Positions 16,273-25,947 of a stretch of 61,802 nt of DNA are shown in pieces. Position 1 is the stretch's first letter. Each line of letters begins with the position of its first letter. Below the pieces are notes generated by a model. That model saw only the letters and a list, made by a program, of their open reading frames with translations. It did not search any database and was not told where the DNA came from. The stretch is from Nitriliruptor sp040882055. GTDB lineage: Bacteria; Actinomycetota; Nitriliruptoria; Nitriliruptorales; Nitriliruptoraceae. The stretch is from contig JBBECA010000087.1 in NCBI GenBank assembly GCA_040882055.1, forward strand, positions 1-61,802. Direction: 5' to 3'. The translations under genes were made by a program, and so were the position numbers.

Positions 16273-16353
16273 ATGACGCGCGCGCCCTTCACCTGGAGCT
16301 CCGCGGGGTACCGGTTCCGTGCCGGGCACCCCGGGGTCGCGCCCGTCTCGTAA
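16273..16353 (+). CDS. Putative aromatic-rich leader peptide of DAHP synthase
   Basis: A 26-residue open frame, MTRAPFTWSSAGYRFR followed by AGHPGVAPVS and TAA. Its first 15 codons contain Phe6, Trp8, Tyr13 and Phe15. It lies 134 bases upstream of aroF and just after a TACCCT box, with no RBS. The TAA is followed after 24 bases by a strong hairpin. Leader peptides with aromatic codons controlling aromatic biosynthesis genes are known in Actinobacteria; this one is inferred from layout alone. The 374-base gap 16114-16487 holds no other gene. Confidence 0.45.
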   Translation: MTRAPFTWSSAGYRFRAGHPGVAPVS

Positions 16354-16405
16354 CCGCCGAGGAACACCGAGACGTTCGAGCCCCGGGGAAGCGCTCCCGG
16401 GGCTC
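16329..16405 (+). promoter_or_regulatory. Candidate attenuator with two alternative pairings
   Basis: A hairpin is formed by GAGCCCCGGG (16378-16387), an 8-base loop and CCCGGGGCTC (16396-16405). The 5' arm includes CCCCGGGG (16381-16388). The same self-complementary octamer occurs inside the leader peptide codons at 16329-16336 (His19 to Val22), so the two copies can pair with each other and exclude the hairpin. That is the logic of ribosome-mediated attenuation. There is no T-run after the hairpin. Inference. Confidence 0.45.
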
Positions 16406-16487
16406 CGGTCGTTCGGAGCGGTCCACCCACCCCCAGCGCCAGCGGCGCGTGAACGGGGAGCGAGCAGTGACGAGAGAGGACACCACG

Positions 16488-17555
16488 ATGGTCGTGGTCA
16501 TGCGCCCCGGCGCCAACGATGCGGACGTCGACAAGGTCGTCAACGCCATCTCCGACATCGGCGGCGAAGCCTTCGTCTCCCGCGGTCGACACCAGACGAT
16601 TATCGGGTTGGTGGGCGACCTGACGCAGTTCGCCGAGCTCCCGCTCCACGCCTTCCCCGGCGTCGAGGACGTCATCCGGGTCAGCAAGCCCTACAAGCTG
16701 GTCTCCAACGAGACCCACCCGAGACCGTCGACGGTCTGGGTCGGTGACGTCCCCATCGGACGCGACACCGTGACCCTCATCGCGGGCCCGTGCGCGGTCG
16801 AGACCGAGGACCAGACCGACGCCGCCTGCCGGATGGCCAAGGAGGCCGGTGCCTCGATCCTCCGCGGTGGCGCCTACAAGCCACGCACCTCGCCGTACGC
16901 CTTCCAGGGCCTCGGCGAGGCCGGCCTCGACATCCTCCACGCGGTGGCCCGCGAGCTGTCGATGCCGTTCGTCACCGAGGTCGTCACCCCGGCCGACGTC
17001 GACACGGTCGCCGCCAAGGCCGACATGCTCCAGGTCGGTGCCCGCAACATGCAGAACTTCCAGCTCCTCAAGGAGGTGGGGATGGCCGGCAAGCCGGTCC
17101 TGCTCAAGCGCGGGCTGACCGCCACCATCGACGAGTGGATCATGGCGGCGGAGTACATCGCGCACACCGGCAACCTCCAGGTCGTGCTGTGTGAGCGTGG
17201 CATCCGCACCTACGAGCCGATGACGCGTAACACCCTCGACGTGTCGGCCGTGCCGGTCGCGCAGTCGCTCACCCACCTGCCCGTGATCGTCGACCCGTCG
17301 CACTCCGGCGGGAAGCGCGAGCTGGTCATGCCGCTGATCAAGGCCGGTATCGCGGTCGGTGCGGACGGCATCATCGTCGACGTGCACCCGCGTCCCGAGA
17401 CGGCCCTCTGCGACGGCCCACAGGCGCTGGTCAAGGACGACCTGTTGAACCTGCGCGAGTCGATCGCGACCTACGCCGCGGCCGGTGGCCGCGAGGTCGC
17501 CGCTGCCGACCAGACCCGCCGGACGGGTGCCTGGGGACGCTCCGCCACGGGCTGA
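16488..17555 (+). CDS. aroF: 3-deoxy-7-phosphoheptulonate (DAHP) synthase, type I with N-terminal regulatory domain
   Basis: 355 residues. It condenses PEP and erythrose-4-phosphate in the first shikimate step. The N-terminal ferredoxin-like domain (about residues 1-70, MVVVMRPGANDADVDKVV) is of the Thermotoga type that binds aromatic amino acids for feedback control. The barrel follows, with IAGPCAVE, GGAYKPRTSPYAFQG, KRGL, CERGIRTYE and DPSHSGGKR. The start is ATG 16488 with AGAGAGGA seven bases upstream; GTG 16467 would also be in frame. The upstream leader (16273-16405) suggests transcriptional attenuation as well. The C-terminal tail of about 20 residues is basic and probably unstructured. 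Confidence 0.95.
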   Translation: MVVVMRPGANDADVDKVVNAISDIGGEAFVSRGRHQTIIGLVGDLTQFAELPLHAFPGVEDVIRVSKPYKLVSNETHPRPSTVWVGDVPIGRDTVTLIAGPCAVETEDQTDAACRMAKEAGASILRGGAYKPRTSPYAFQGLGEAGLDILHAVARELSMPFVTEVVTPADVDTVAAKADMLQVGARNMQNFQLLKEVGMAGKPVLLKRGLTATIDEWIMAAEYIAHTGNLQVVLCERGIRTYEPMTRNTLDVSAVPVAQSLTHLPVIVDPSHSGGKRELVMPLIKAGIAVGADGIIVDVHPRPETALCDGPQALVKDDLLNLRESIATYAAAGGREVAAADQTRRTGAWGRSATG

Positions 17556-17556
17556 T

Positions 17557-17602
17557 CGACCGAGCGCGGCCGGCCGCCGACGACCCGTCGGAGGTTCGGT
17601 CG
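17557..17602. terminator. Bidirectional terminator-like hairpin
   Basis: Outer stem CGACCGA (17557-17563) with TCGGTCG (17596-17602), inner stem CCGACG-ACC-CGTCGG (17577-17591). It fills the 51-base gap between the convergent aroF and SDR stop codons, the expected place for a shared terminator. Confidence 0.5.
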
Positions 17603-17606
17603 GCCG

Positions 17607-18539
17607 TCAGGCGACGTCCACGCGGTCAGCCGACCGCCCTGCGAGCGCGCCCGCGATGGCGTCGTCGAGCGCGGTCGAGGCGAGACCGGGGTACAGGTCC
17701 CGCGCGTGTGCGTCGCGGACCACCGCGTCCTCCTCCGCCGACCGCAGCAGCGGCAGGACCAGCGCCGGGTCGAGACGGCTGAGGAACGCTGCCCCGGTCG
17801 CCGCGATCTCCGGTGGCAGGTAAGGCAGGTGCGGCAACGTCACGGCGGGCCTCGCCCCGACGCAGGCACGCACCCGCGCGACCAGCTCGCCGTAGGTGAC
17901 GACCTCGGGCCCGCCGATCTCGAGGACCTGCCAGGCGGTCCGCGGATCGTCGACGACCGCGACCAGCAGCTCGAGCAGGTCTGCCTCGGCGATCGGCTGG
18001 GTCACCGACCGGGTGAGCGGTGCGCTGATGGCGATCGGCGTCGCGGCAGCGGTCCGCAGCAGCTCGAACGAGGAGCTGCCGGCCCCGATGACGATGCCTG
18101 TCCGCAGCTCGGTGACCGGCACCGGACCGTCACGGAGGGTCTGCCCGGCCTGCTGGCGGGCGTAGAGGTGGGCGGAGGTGCGCGCGAGGTCGGCGTCGTC
18201 GACCAGACCGCCGAGGTAGACGATCCGCCGGACCCCACCCGCGGCGACGACGCCCTCACGGAACGATGCGGCACCACGGACCTCGCGGGCGAGCAGCCCC
18301 GACACGCGGTGCTCCATCGAGTGCACGAGGTAGTAGGCCGCGTCGACGCCGTCCGCGGCACGGAACACCGCGTTCTCGTCCTCGACGTCGCCGGTGACGA
18401 CCTGCACCTGATCGCGCCACGGGGCGGTGAGCCGGGCCGGGTCGCGGACCAGACAACGGACCGTGTGGCCGTCGGCCAGCAGCCGAGGGACGAGCTGGCC
18501 ACCGACGTAGCCGGTGGCGCCGGTCACGAGCAGATCCAC
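17607..18539 (-). CDS. NmrA/NDUFA9-like SDR family NAD(P)-binding protein
   Basis: 310 residues from GTG 18539 with GGAG seven bases upstream. The Rossmann motif TGATGYVGG is at the N-terminus, followed by HTVRCLVRDP, DVEDENAV and YYLVHSME. These are typical of the atypical SDR group that includes NmrA-like regulators and complex I NDUFA9 homologues. The Tyr-x3-Lys catalytic pair of classical SDRs is not evident. The frame continues upstream through the intergenic region, but that part is not protein-like. It is downstream of ltaE across a strongly structured 193-base gap. Confidence 0.82.
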   Translation of the reverse strand: MDLLVTGATGYVGGQLVPRLLADGHTVRCLVRDPARLTAPWRDQVQVVTGDVEDENAVFRAADGVDAAYYLVHSMEHRVSGLLAREVRGAASFREGVVAAGGVRRIVYLGGLVDDADLARTSAHLYARQQAGQTLRDGPVPVTELRTGIVIGAGSSSFELLRTAAATPIAISAPLTRSVTQPIAEADLLELLVAVVDDPRTAWQVLEIGGPEVVTYGELVARVRACVGARPAVTLPHLPYLPPEIAATGAAFLSRLDPALVLPLLRSAEEDAVVRDAHARDLYPGLASTALDDAIAGALAGRSADRVDVA

Positions 18540-18565
18540 GGTTCGCTCCAGTCGGGGTGAGGTGG

Positions 18566-18678
18566 GGCAGGGGCGGGGTGGGCTCGGGGTCAGATCAGGG
18601 CCGAGATCGAGACGGGATCTCGGGTCCGGAGCCCACGGTGCCACCCTCGTGAGGTGCTCCGGGGCCACCGCCCCTGCC
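18566..18678 (-). promoter_or_regulatory. Multi-stem RNA structure in the 5' region of the SDR gene
   Basis: Three nested perfect inverted repeats: 18566-18576 with 18668-18678 (11 pairs), 18578-18585 with 18629-18636 (8 pairs), and 18601-18608 with 18616-18623 (8 pairs, 7-base loop). A weaker hairpin fits in 18641-18661. In the transcript the structure ends about 26 bases before the SDR start. It could be a regulatory RNA or a large terminator after ltaE. It matches no riboswitch class that I recognise. It occupies most of the gap 18540-18732. Confidence 0.4.
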
Positions 18679-18732
18679 GGATGGCCGCGTGGTCCGGAGC
18701 GCGCCCGGGTCGGAGGCCGCCATGCCCGTCGA

Positions 18733-19753
<1,021 letters not shown>

Positions 19754-19761
<8 letters not shown>

Positions 19762-20566
19762 GGTGTGCGATCTCCCACTCGAGCAACAGGTCGTGGACCG
19801 CCGGACCCCCGGCGACGACGCCGGGCAGCACCTGGCCAGCGATCTCGCGTTCGACCGACGTGAACCGCCCACCCGCCTCGGTGACGAGCAGCGAACCCGC
19901 TGCGTGGTCCCAGAGCTTCAGGCCGTGTTCGAGGTAGCCATCGACCCGGCCGGCGGCGACGCCGACCAGATCGAGCGCCGCGGAGCCATCGCGGCGCACG
20001 TCGCGGACGCGGCCGACGAGGTCGGCGTTGTCCCGGCCCTGTTGCGCGCGGACGGCGGCGTCGTAGGTGAACCCGATGGCCACGAGCGCTCGGTCCAGGC
20101 TCGGCACGTCGGTCACCCGCACGGCCCGGTCGTCCTGCAGCAGGCGCGCTCCCCCACCGCGTTCGGCCACCCAGGTCTCGCCGAGCACCGGGGCGTGCAC
20201 CACGCCGACCACCGAGCCGTCCGCGTCCTCGCACGCGATCGACACGCACCACGCCGGCCGGTCGTAGAGGAAGTTGACCGTGCCGTCGAGCGGGTCCACG
20301 ACCCACCGGTAACCCGAGGAACCCCGGCGCGGCGCCTGGTCCTCCTCGCCGAGGAGGCCATCGTCCGGCCGAGCGCCGAGCAGCCGTTCGGCGATGAGCC
20401 GCTCCGCCGCACGGTCGGCCTCGCTGACGGGGTCGGTCGCCGTCGTCTTGGTCTCGATCCCGATGTCGGCGCCGTACCGCCGGCGGTCGGCGAAGTCGGC
20501 CAGCAGAGCACCGGCCGCGGTCGCGACCTCGACGGCGAGCTCCAACGGGGGCGGCGGCACCGTCAC
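19754..20566 (-). CDS. Inositol monophosphatase family protein
   Basis: 270 residues from GTG 20566. The metal-binding motifs are present: GEEDQAP, VDPLDGTVNF and, near the C-terminus, LWDHAAG. The family includes inositol-1-phosphatase, histidinol-phosphatase (HisN type) and fructose-1,6-bisphosphatase-like enzymes. The motifs do not decide which. Its GTG overlaps the pfkA stop as GTGA, which fits a sugar-phosphate role but does not prove it. Confidence 0.88.
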
Positions 20567-21597
20567 CCGAAGAACGTCTCAGCGACGGCGAACAGGTCGG
20601 CCGGCACGGTCTTGAGCTGCTCGGTCGCTTCGGCCAGCGACACCGTCGACACCCCGAGGTTGCGGTACGCCGTCATCGTCCCCCACGCCCCGTCCATCGC
20701 CAGCTCGGCGGCGCGGACCCCCATCTGGGTGGAGATGACCCGGTCCATCGGCGTCGGGGAGCCGCCGCGCTGCACGTGGCCGAGGATGGTGACCCGCGCG
20801 GGGAACCCGGTGCGGGTCTCGATCTCGTGCGCGATCGTGTGGCCGATGCCGCCGAGCCTCGGGCGGCCGAACTCGTCCATCGGCGGAGCGGCCAGCTCCA
20901 TGGTCCCGGGCTGCGGCAGCGCACCCTCGGCCACGACCACGATCGAGAAGTCGCGGCCGACGCCGGCCCGGTGCTTGAGGTGACGACCGACGGCGTCGAT
21001 GTCGAACGGCACCTCGGGCACGAGGATCGCGTCCGCGCCCCCGGCCATGCCGGCGTAGGTGGCGATCCACCCGGCGTGCCGCCCCATCACCTCGAGGACC
21101 ATCACCCGGTTGTGTGACTCCGCCGTCGAGTGCAAGCGGTCGACCGCTTCGGTGGCGGTCCTCACGGCGGTCAGGAACCCGATCGTCAGGTCGGTCCCGC
21201 CGACGTCGTTGTCGATGGTCTTCGGGATGCCGAGCAGCGGGATCCCCTCGTCCTCGGACAGGTGCCGGGCCGCGGACAGCGTGCCCTCGCCGCCGATGAC
21301 GATGAGGCCGTCGAGGCGGTGCACCTCGAGCGCCTCGTGGATGCGTTCGACCCCGCCCTCCTCGCGGTAGGGGTCGACCCGCGAGGTCCCGAGCATGGTG
21401 CCGCCGCGGTGCAGCAGACCACGGGTCGAGGCGACGGTGAGCTGTTCGACCTGTCCCTCGAGCACGCCGTGCCAGCCCGACCTGAAGCCGTAGGTGAGCG
21501 TGTTCGACCGGTCCGCGCGACGGACGATCGCACGGATGGCGGCGTTCAGCCCGGGGCAGTCGCCACCGCCGGTCAGGATCCCGATGCGGGAGACCAT
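20563..21597 (-). CDS. pfkA: 6-phosphofructokinase (group III type, ATP or PPi donor)
   Basis: 344 residues phosphorylating fructose-6-phosphate. GGGDCPGLNA at the N-terminus, GGEGTLSAA, PKTIDNDVGGTD with the catalytic Asp, MGRHAGWIA and GHVQRGGSPTPMD. The position equivalent to E. coli Gly104 is Gly (GGEGT), as in ATP enzymes. The position equivalent to Gly124 is Lys (PKTID), as in PPi enzymes. The phosphoryl donor is therefore open. First gene of a minus-strand unit with the IMPase gene and ltaE, divergent from glpK. Confidence 0.93.
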   Translation of the reverse strand: MVSRIGILTGGGDCPGLNAAIRAIVRRADRSNTLTYGFRSGWHGVLEGQVEQLTVASTRGLLHRGGTMLGTSRVDPYREEGGVERIHEALEVHRLDGLIVIGGEGTLSAARHLSEDEGIPLLGIPKTIDNDVGGTDLTIGFLTAVRTATEAVDRLHSTAESHNRVMVLEVMGRHAGWIATYAGMAGGADAILVPEVPFDIDAVGRHLKHRAGVGRDFSIVVVAEGALPQPGTMELAAPPMDEFGRPRLGGIGHTIAHEIETRTGFPARVTILGHVQRGGSPTPMDRVISTQMGVRAAELAMDGAWGTMTAYRNLGVSTVSLAEATEQLKTVPADLFAVAETFFG

Positions 21598-21694
21598 CGG
21601 TGGTCGGTCCTCGTCTCGCGGGTCGTTCGGTCGGCCGCACCCTACCCACGACTAGCCTCGCGCCGACCGTGCCGCACTCGTCCTCGAGGTAGCC

Positions 21695-23203
<1,509 letters not shown>

Positions 23204-23288
23204 GCTGCGCGCCCGCCGCCCCGGCCGGCCGCCACCGTCCACAGGCTGGTCGCGGACGGTCCGGGACCTGCTCGCTGGAGGTGGCACC

Positions 23289-23930
23289 GTGCCCCGCGAC
23301 GGGCCGACGCGGCCCGAGGAGGCCGCCACCGTGCTCACCTGGGATACCGCCACCGACCGCCTGCTCGCCCTCGCGACCGCCGACCTCGACGACGGCCTCC
23401 CACCGTGTCCGACGTTGGCGGCCTACGCCGGCGAGGACGGGGTCGCGCTCGTCGGTCTCCGCCCGTTCGGCGCCGGTGAGCTGGTGGGCCCGTTGCTCGA
23501 GCTGGCAGCCCTGCTGCTCCCGCTCGGTGCCGACCGGTTCGCGCTCGCCCTCCCCGGTCGGGCCTGGTCGACCGAGGATCCGATCCCTCCGGTGCTCGAC
23601 GAGGTGGACCTCCGTCGGACCGTCCTGACCCTCCTCCGGATCGACGGGCACGGGCCGGGCGAGCCGAGGTGCGCGGGGTCGCTGTACCCCTACGGTCGCG
23701 GCGCCGACGGTGTGGCGCGCTTCGACGAGCCGACCGACGTCGGGTGGCCGGAGGGCGAGGCGACGGGCGTGCTGCGGGGTCTGCTCGGCAGCGGTCGCGA
23801 CCGGCTCGCCGCCGCGGATCCGTCGAGCATCGTGCACCAGTTCGCCCGTTGCCTGCTACGTGGCCACCACGTCGTGCTCGCGCCCGACGTCGCCGAGCAC
23901 CTCGAGTGGCTCACGGTCGCCCGGAGCTGA
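23289..23930 (+). CDS. Hypothetical protein
   Basis: 213 residues from GTG 23289, with a strong GGAGGT six bases upstream. A soluble, Leu/Ala/Asp-rich protein with no membrane helix. A central segment (GAGELVGPLLELAALLLPLGADRFALALPGRAW) alternates helices and strands, and the C-terminus has HQFARCLLRGHHVVLAPDVAEHLEWL. I do not recognise a family. It follows glpK after 85 bases and may share its transcript. Confidence 0.65.
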   Translation: MPRDGPTRPEEAATVLTWDTATDRLLALATADLDDGLPPCPTLAAYAGEDGVALVGLRPFGAGELVGPLLELAALLLPLGADRFALALPGRAWSTEDPIPPVLDEVDLRRTVLTLLRIDGHGPGEPRCAGSLYPYGRGADGVARFDEPTDVGWPEGEATGVLRGLLGSGRDRLAAADPSSIVHQFARCLLRGHHVVLAPDVAEHLEWLTVARS

Positions 23931-23949
23931 CCTGCACCGGCGGGCGCGG

Positions 23950-23983
23950 CCCTCCGGACCGCCGAGGCGGCGCGGACGGAGGG
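23950..23983 (+). terminator. Candidate hairpin terminator
   Basis: CCCTCCG (23950-23956) pairs with CGGAGGG (23977-23983) over a 20-base loop that can itself pair (GCC with GGC). It follows the hypothetical gene stop by about 20 bases. No T-run. Confidence 0.3.
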
Positions 23984-24045
23984 GTCCGGGTGGGGCTGCT
24001 GCCGGGTGCCGACGTCCGTACCCTCTCTCCCGCAGCCGAGCGAGG

Positions 24046-24456
24046 ATGACGCGGGTGGCCGAACACGTGACGCTGACCGACGAGGAGTGGCGCCAGCGCC
24101 TCTCCCCCGAGCAGTACGCCGTCCTCCGGGAGAAGGGCACCGAACGCCCCTTCACCGGGGCGTACTGGGACACCACCGACGAGGGGGTGTACCGCTGTGC
24201 CGGCTGTGGGACGCCGCTGTTCTCCTCCGAGACCAAGTTCGACGCCCACTGCGGCTGGCCGAGCTTCTACGCCCCCGTCGAGGGTGACGCCGTCGAGGAG
24301 ATCGAGGATCGTTCCCTCGGCATGCGTCGCACCGAGGTGGTGTGCACGGGTTGCGGCGGCCACCTCGGCCACGTCTTCGACGACGCCCCGGACCAGCCGA
24401 CGGGGCTGCGCTACTGCATCAACTCGGCGAGCGTGGAGCTGCGCCCGGACGCGTAG
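24046..24456 (+). CDS. msrB: Peptide-methionine (R)-S-oxide reductase MsrB
   Basis: 136 residues. It reduces methionine-R-sulfoxide in proteins. Motifs: LTDEEWRQRLSPEQYAVLREKGTE, CAGCG and CTGCG (the two CxxC zinc pairs), CGWPSFY, GHLGHVFDD and the catalytic RYCINSASV. Start ATG 24046; GAGG is too close to it, so GTG 24055, nine bases after the same GAGG, is a fair alternative. A TACCCT box lies about 21 bases upstream. Confidence 0.95.
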   Translation: MTRVAEHVTLTDEEWRQRLSPEQYAVLREKGTERPFTGAYWDTTDEGVYRCAGCGTPLFSSETKFDAHCGWPSFYAPVEGDAVEEIEDRSLGMRRTEVVCTGCGGHLGHVFDDAPDQPTGLRYCINSASVELRPDA

Positions 24457-24462
24457 CTCGCC

Positions 24463-25227
24463 TCAACCCGCCCGGCGCGTCGAGCTCGGCTCGTCGGTGA
24501 TGTCGATCTCGACCGTCGTGCCGCCACCCGCATCCTCGCCGAGCTTGACCTTGCCCGACTTGACCTTGGCCGCGTACTCGTCGACGTACTCCTGCCCCGA
24601 CAGCAGCATGATCTCGAACATCAGCTCGTCGGTCGCCGAGCGCAGGACGAACGGATCGTCCCTGCGGTCGGCGAACCGGGACAGGTCGAGCGGCTGGCCG
24701 TAGCGGACCGTGATCGGTCGGCGGCGCGGCAGGTAGGTGCCGGTCGGCATCGCCTGGTCGGTGCCCTCGACGGCGACCGGGACGATCCGCACGCCCGCCT
24801 CGAGCGCCATCCGGACCGGGCCGGTCTTGCCGCGGTAGAGGCGGCCGTCCGGGCTACGGGTGCCCTCGGGGTAGATGCCGAGCAGGTCCCCACGTGCCAG
24901 GATCTCGACACCCGTGGCGAGCGCAGCATCGCCGCTGCCACCGCCCGTGCGCCTGACCGGGACGACCCCGGTGCCCTCGAAGAACCACCTCGTGCGCCAC
25001 GAGTCCCAGTAGTCGGCCTTGCCGAGGTAGTAGACGGGTCGCTCGATCGCGAGCGGGATGATGATCGAGTCGATGAACGAGAGGTGGTTCATCGCCAGGA
25101 TGACCGGCTCGACCTCGGGCACGTTGTCGAGCCCCTCGGTGGCGACCGGGAAGTACCGGTCGGTGATCGGGGGCAGCACCCGCTTGAGCACGCGGTACAT
25201 GCGCGGTGCATCGGCCAGTCCCGGCAC
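24463..25227 (-). CDS. plsC: 1-acyl-sn-glycerol-3-phosphate acyltransferase family protein
   Basis: 254 residues from GTG 25227 with GAGGAG seven bases upstream. The NHX4D motif (NHLSFID) and YPEGTRS mark the PlsC/LPLAT family. It acylates lysophosphatidic acid at the inner membrane face. The C-terminal 40 residues are charged. It is followed directly by msrB in convergent orientation (six bases apart). Confidence 0.9.
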   Translation of the reverse strand: MPGLADAPRMYRVLKRVLPPITDRYFPVATEGLDNVPEVEPVILAMNHLSFIDSIIIPLAIERPVYYLGKADYWDSWRTRWFFEGTGVVPVRRTGGGSGDAALATGVEILARGDLLGIYPEGTRSPDGRLYRGKTGPVRMALEAGVRIVPVAVEGTDQAMPTGTYLPRRRPITVRYGQPLDLSRFADRRDDPFVLRSATDELMFEIMLLSGQEYVDEYAAKVKSGKVKLGEDAGGGTTVEIDITDEPSSTRRAG

Positions 25228-25304
25228 GCTCAGCTCCTCGTCGCTCCGGACCCGACCGTCTGCCCGCTCCCGTGCGACGACGGTGGGTCCACCGGGGTTA
25301 GCCT

Positions 25305-25326
25305 ACGCACCCGGCCTCCGGTGCGT
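25305..25326 (+). promoter_or_regulatory. Hairpin after a TAGCCT box
   Basis: ACGCACC (25305-25311) and GGTGCGT (25320-25326) flank an 8-base loop, directly after TAGCCT (25299-25304), a candidate -10 for the gene at 25464. The 236-base gap 25228-25463 holds no other feature that I can support. Confidence 0.3.
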
Positions 25327-25463
25327 CGACACCTCAGCGAGGTCGGAACGGACGGGGAACGGGGGAACCCGACCCCGGACAGCTCGACGGTCACCCCGTT
25401 GCGGGGCGACCGGTGGACGGATGACCCCGGCGGATCACCGCCGGGAGCGATCGAGGAGCGACC

Positions 25464-25934
25464 GTGGCGGCCGACCTGGGGACCTGGCCCGCGGAGCAGG
25501 CCACCGTGCTCCTCGAGGTGCTCCACACCGCGGGGTTGCACCCCGAAGCACGCCGTGGACGTGATGGGATCCACGTGACCGTCCCCGACGACGAGGGCGA
25601 TCGTGCGCACGCGACGCTCGTCGCGCAGATGGACACGATCGCCCAGGCCGCCCGGCCGCCCGCCCCACCGCGCGGTCGTCGGCTGCGTGCGGTCGAGGAC
25701 CCGCCGGGGACCGAACCTGCGACGCGGCGGCCGCGCCGAGGTCGCGACGCCCGTCGCCCCCAGCGCGCGGGGACGGCCGCCCGGGCACGTCGGCTCGGCC
25801 GACCTGCCGCGCTCGTGGCGGTCGGGTTCGTCGTCGCCGTGATCCTCGGCCCACCGACGTCCACGTTCATCCTGGCGGTCACCGTCGGGGCTGCCGTGTG
25901 GCTCCTCGGCAAGCAGGCGGAGCGCGGCGGCTGA
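25464..25934 (+). CDS. Hypothetical membrane protein
   Basis: 156 residues from GTG 25464 with GAGGAG upstream. A soluble N-terminal part (about 60 residues, an alpha/beta pattern with VLLEVLHTAGLHPEA and IHVTVPDDEGDRAHATLVAQM), a basic Arg/Pro-rich linker, then a C-terminal hairpin of two membrane helices (ALVAVGFVVAVILG and TFILAVTVGAAVWLLG). No family recognised. Divergent from plsC. Confidence 0.6.
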   Translation: MAADLGTWPAEQATVLLEVLHTAGLHPEARRGRDGIHVTVPDDEGDRAHATLVAQMDTIAQAARPPAPPRGRRLRAVEDPPGTEPATRRPRRGRDARRPQRAGTAARARRLGRPAALVAVGFVVAVILGPPTSTFILAVTVGAAVWLLGKQAERGG

Positions 25935-25947
25935 GACCGGGACGGTC

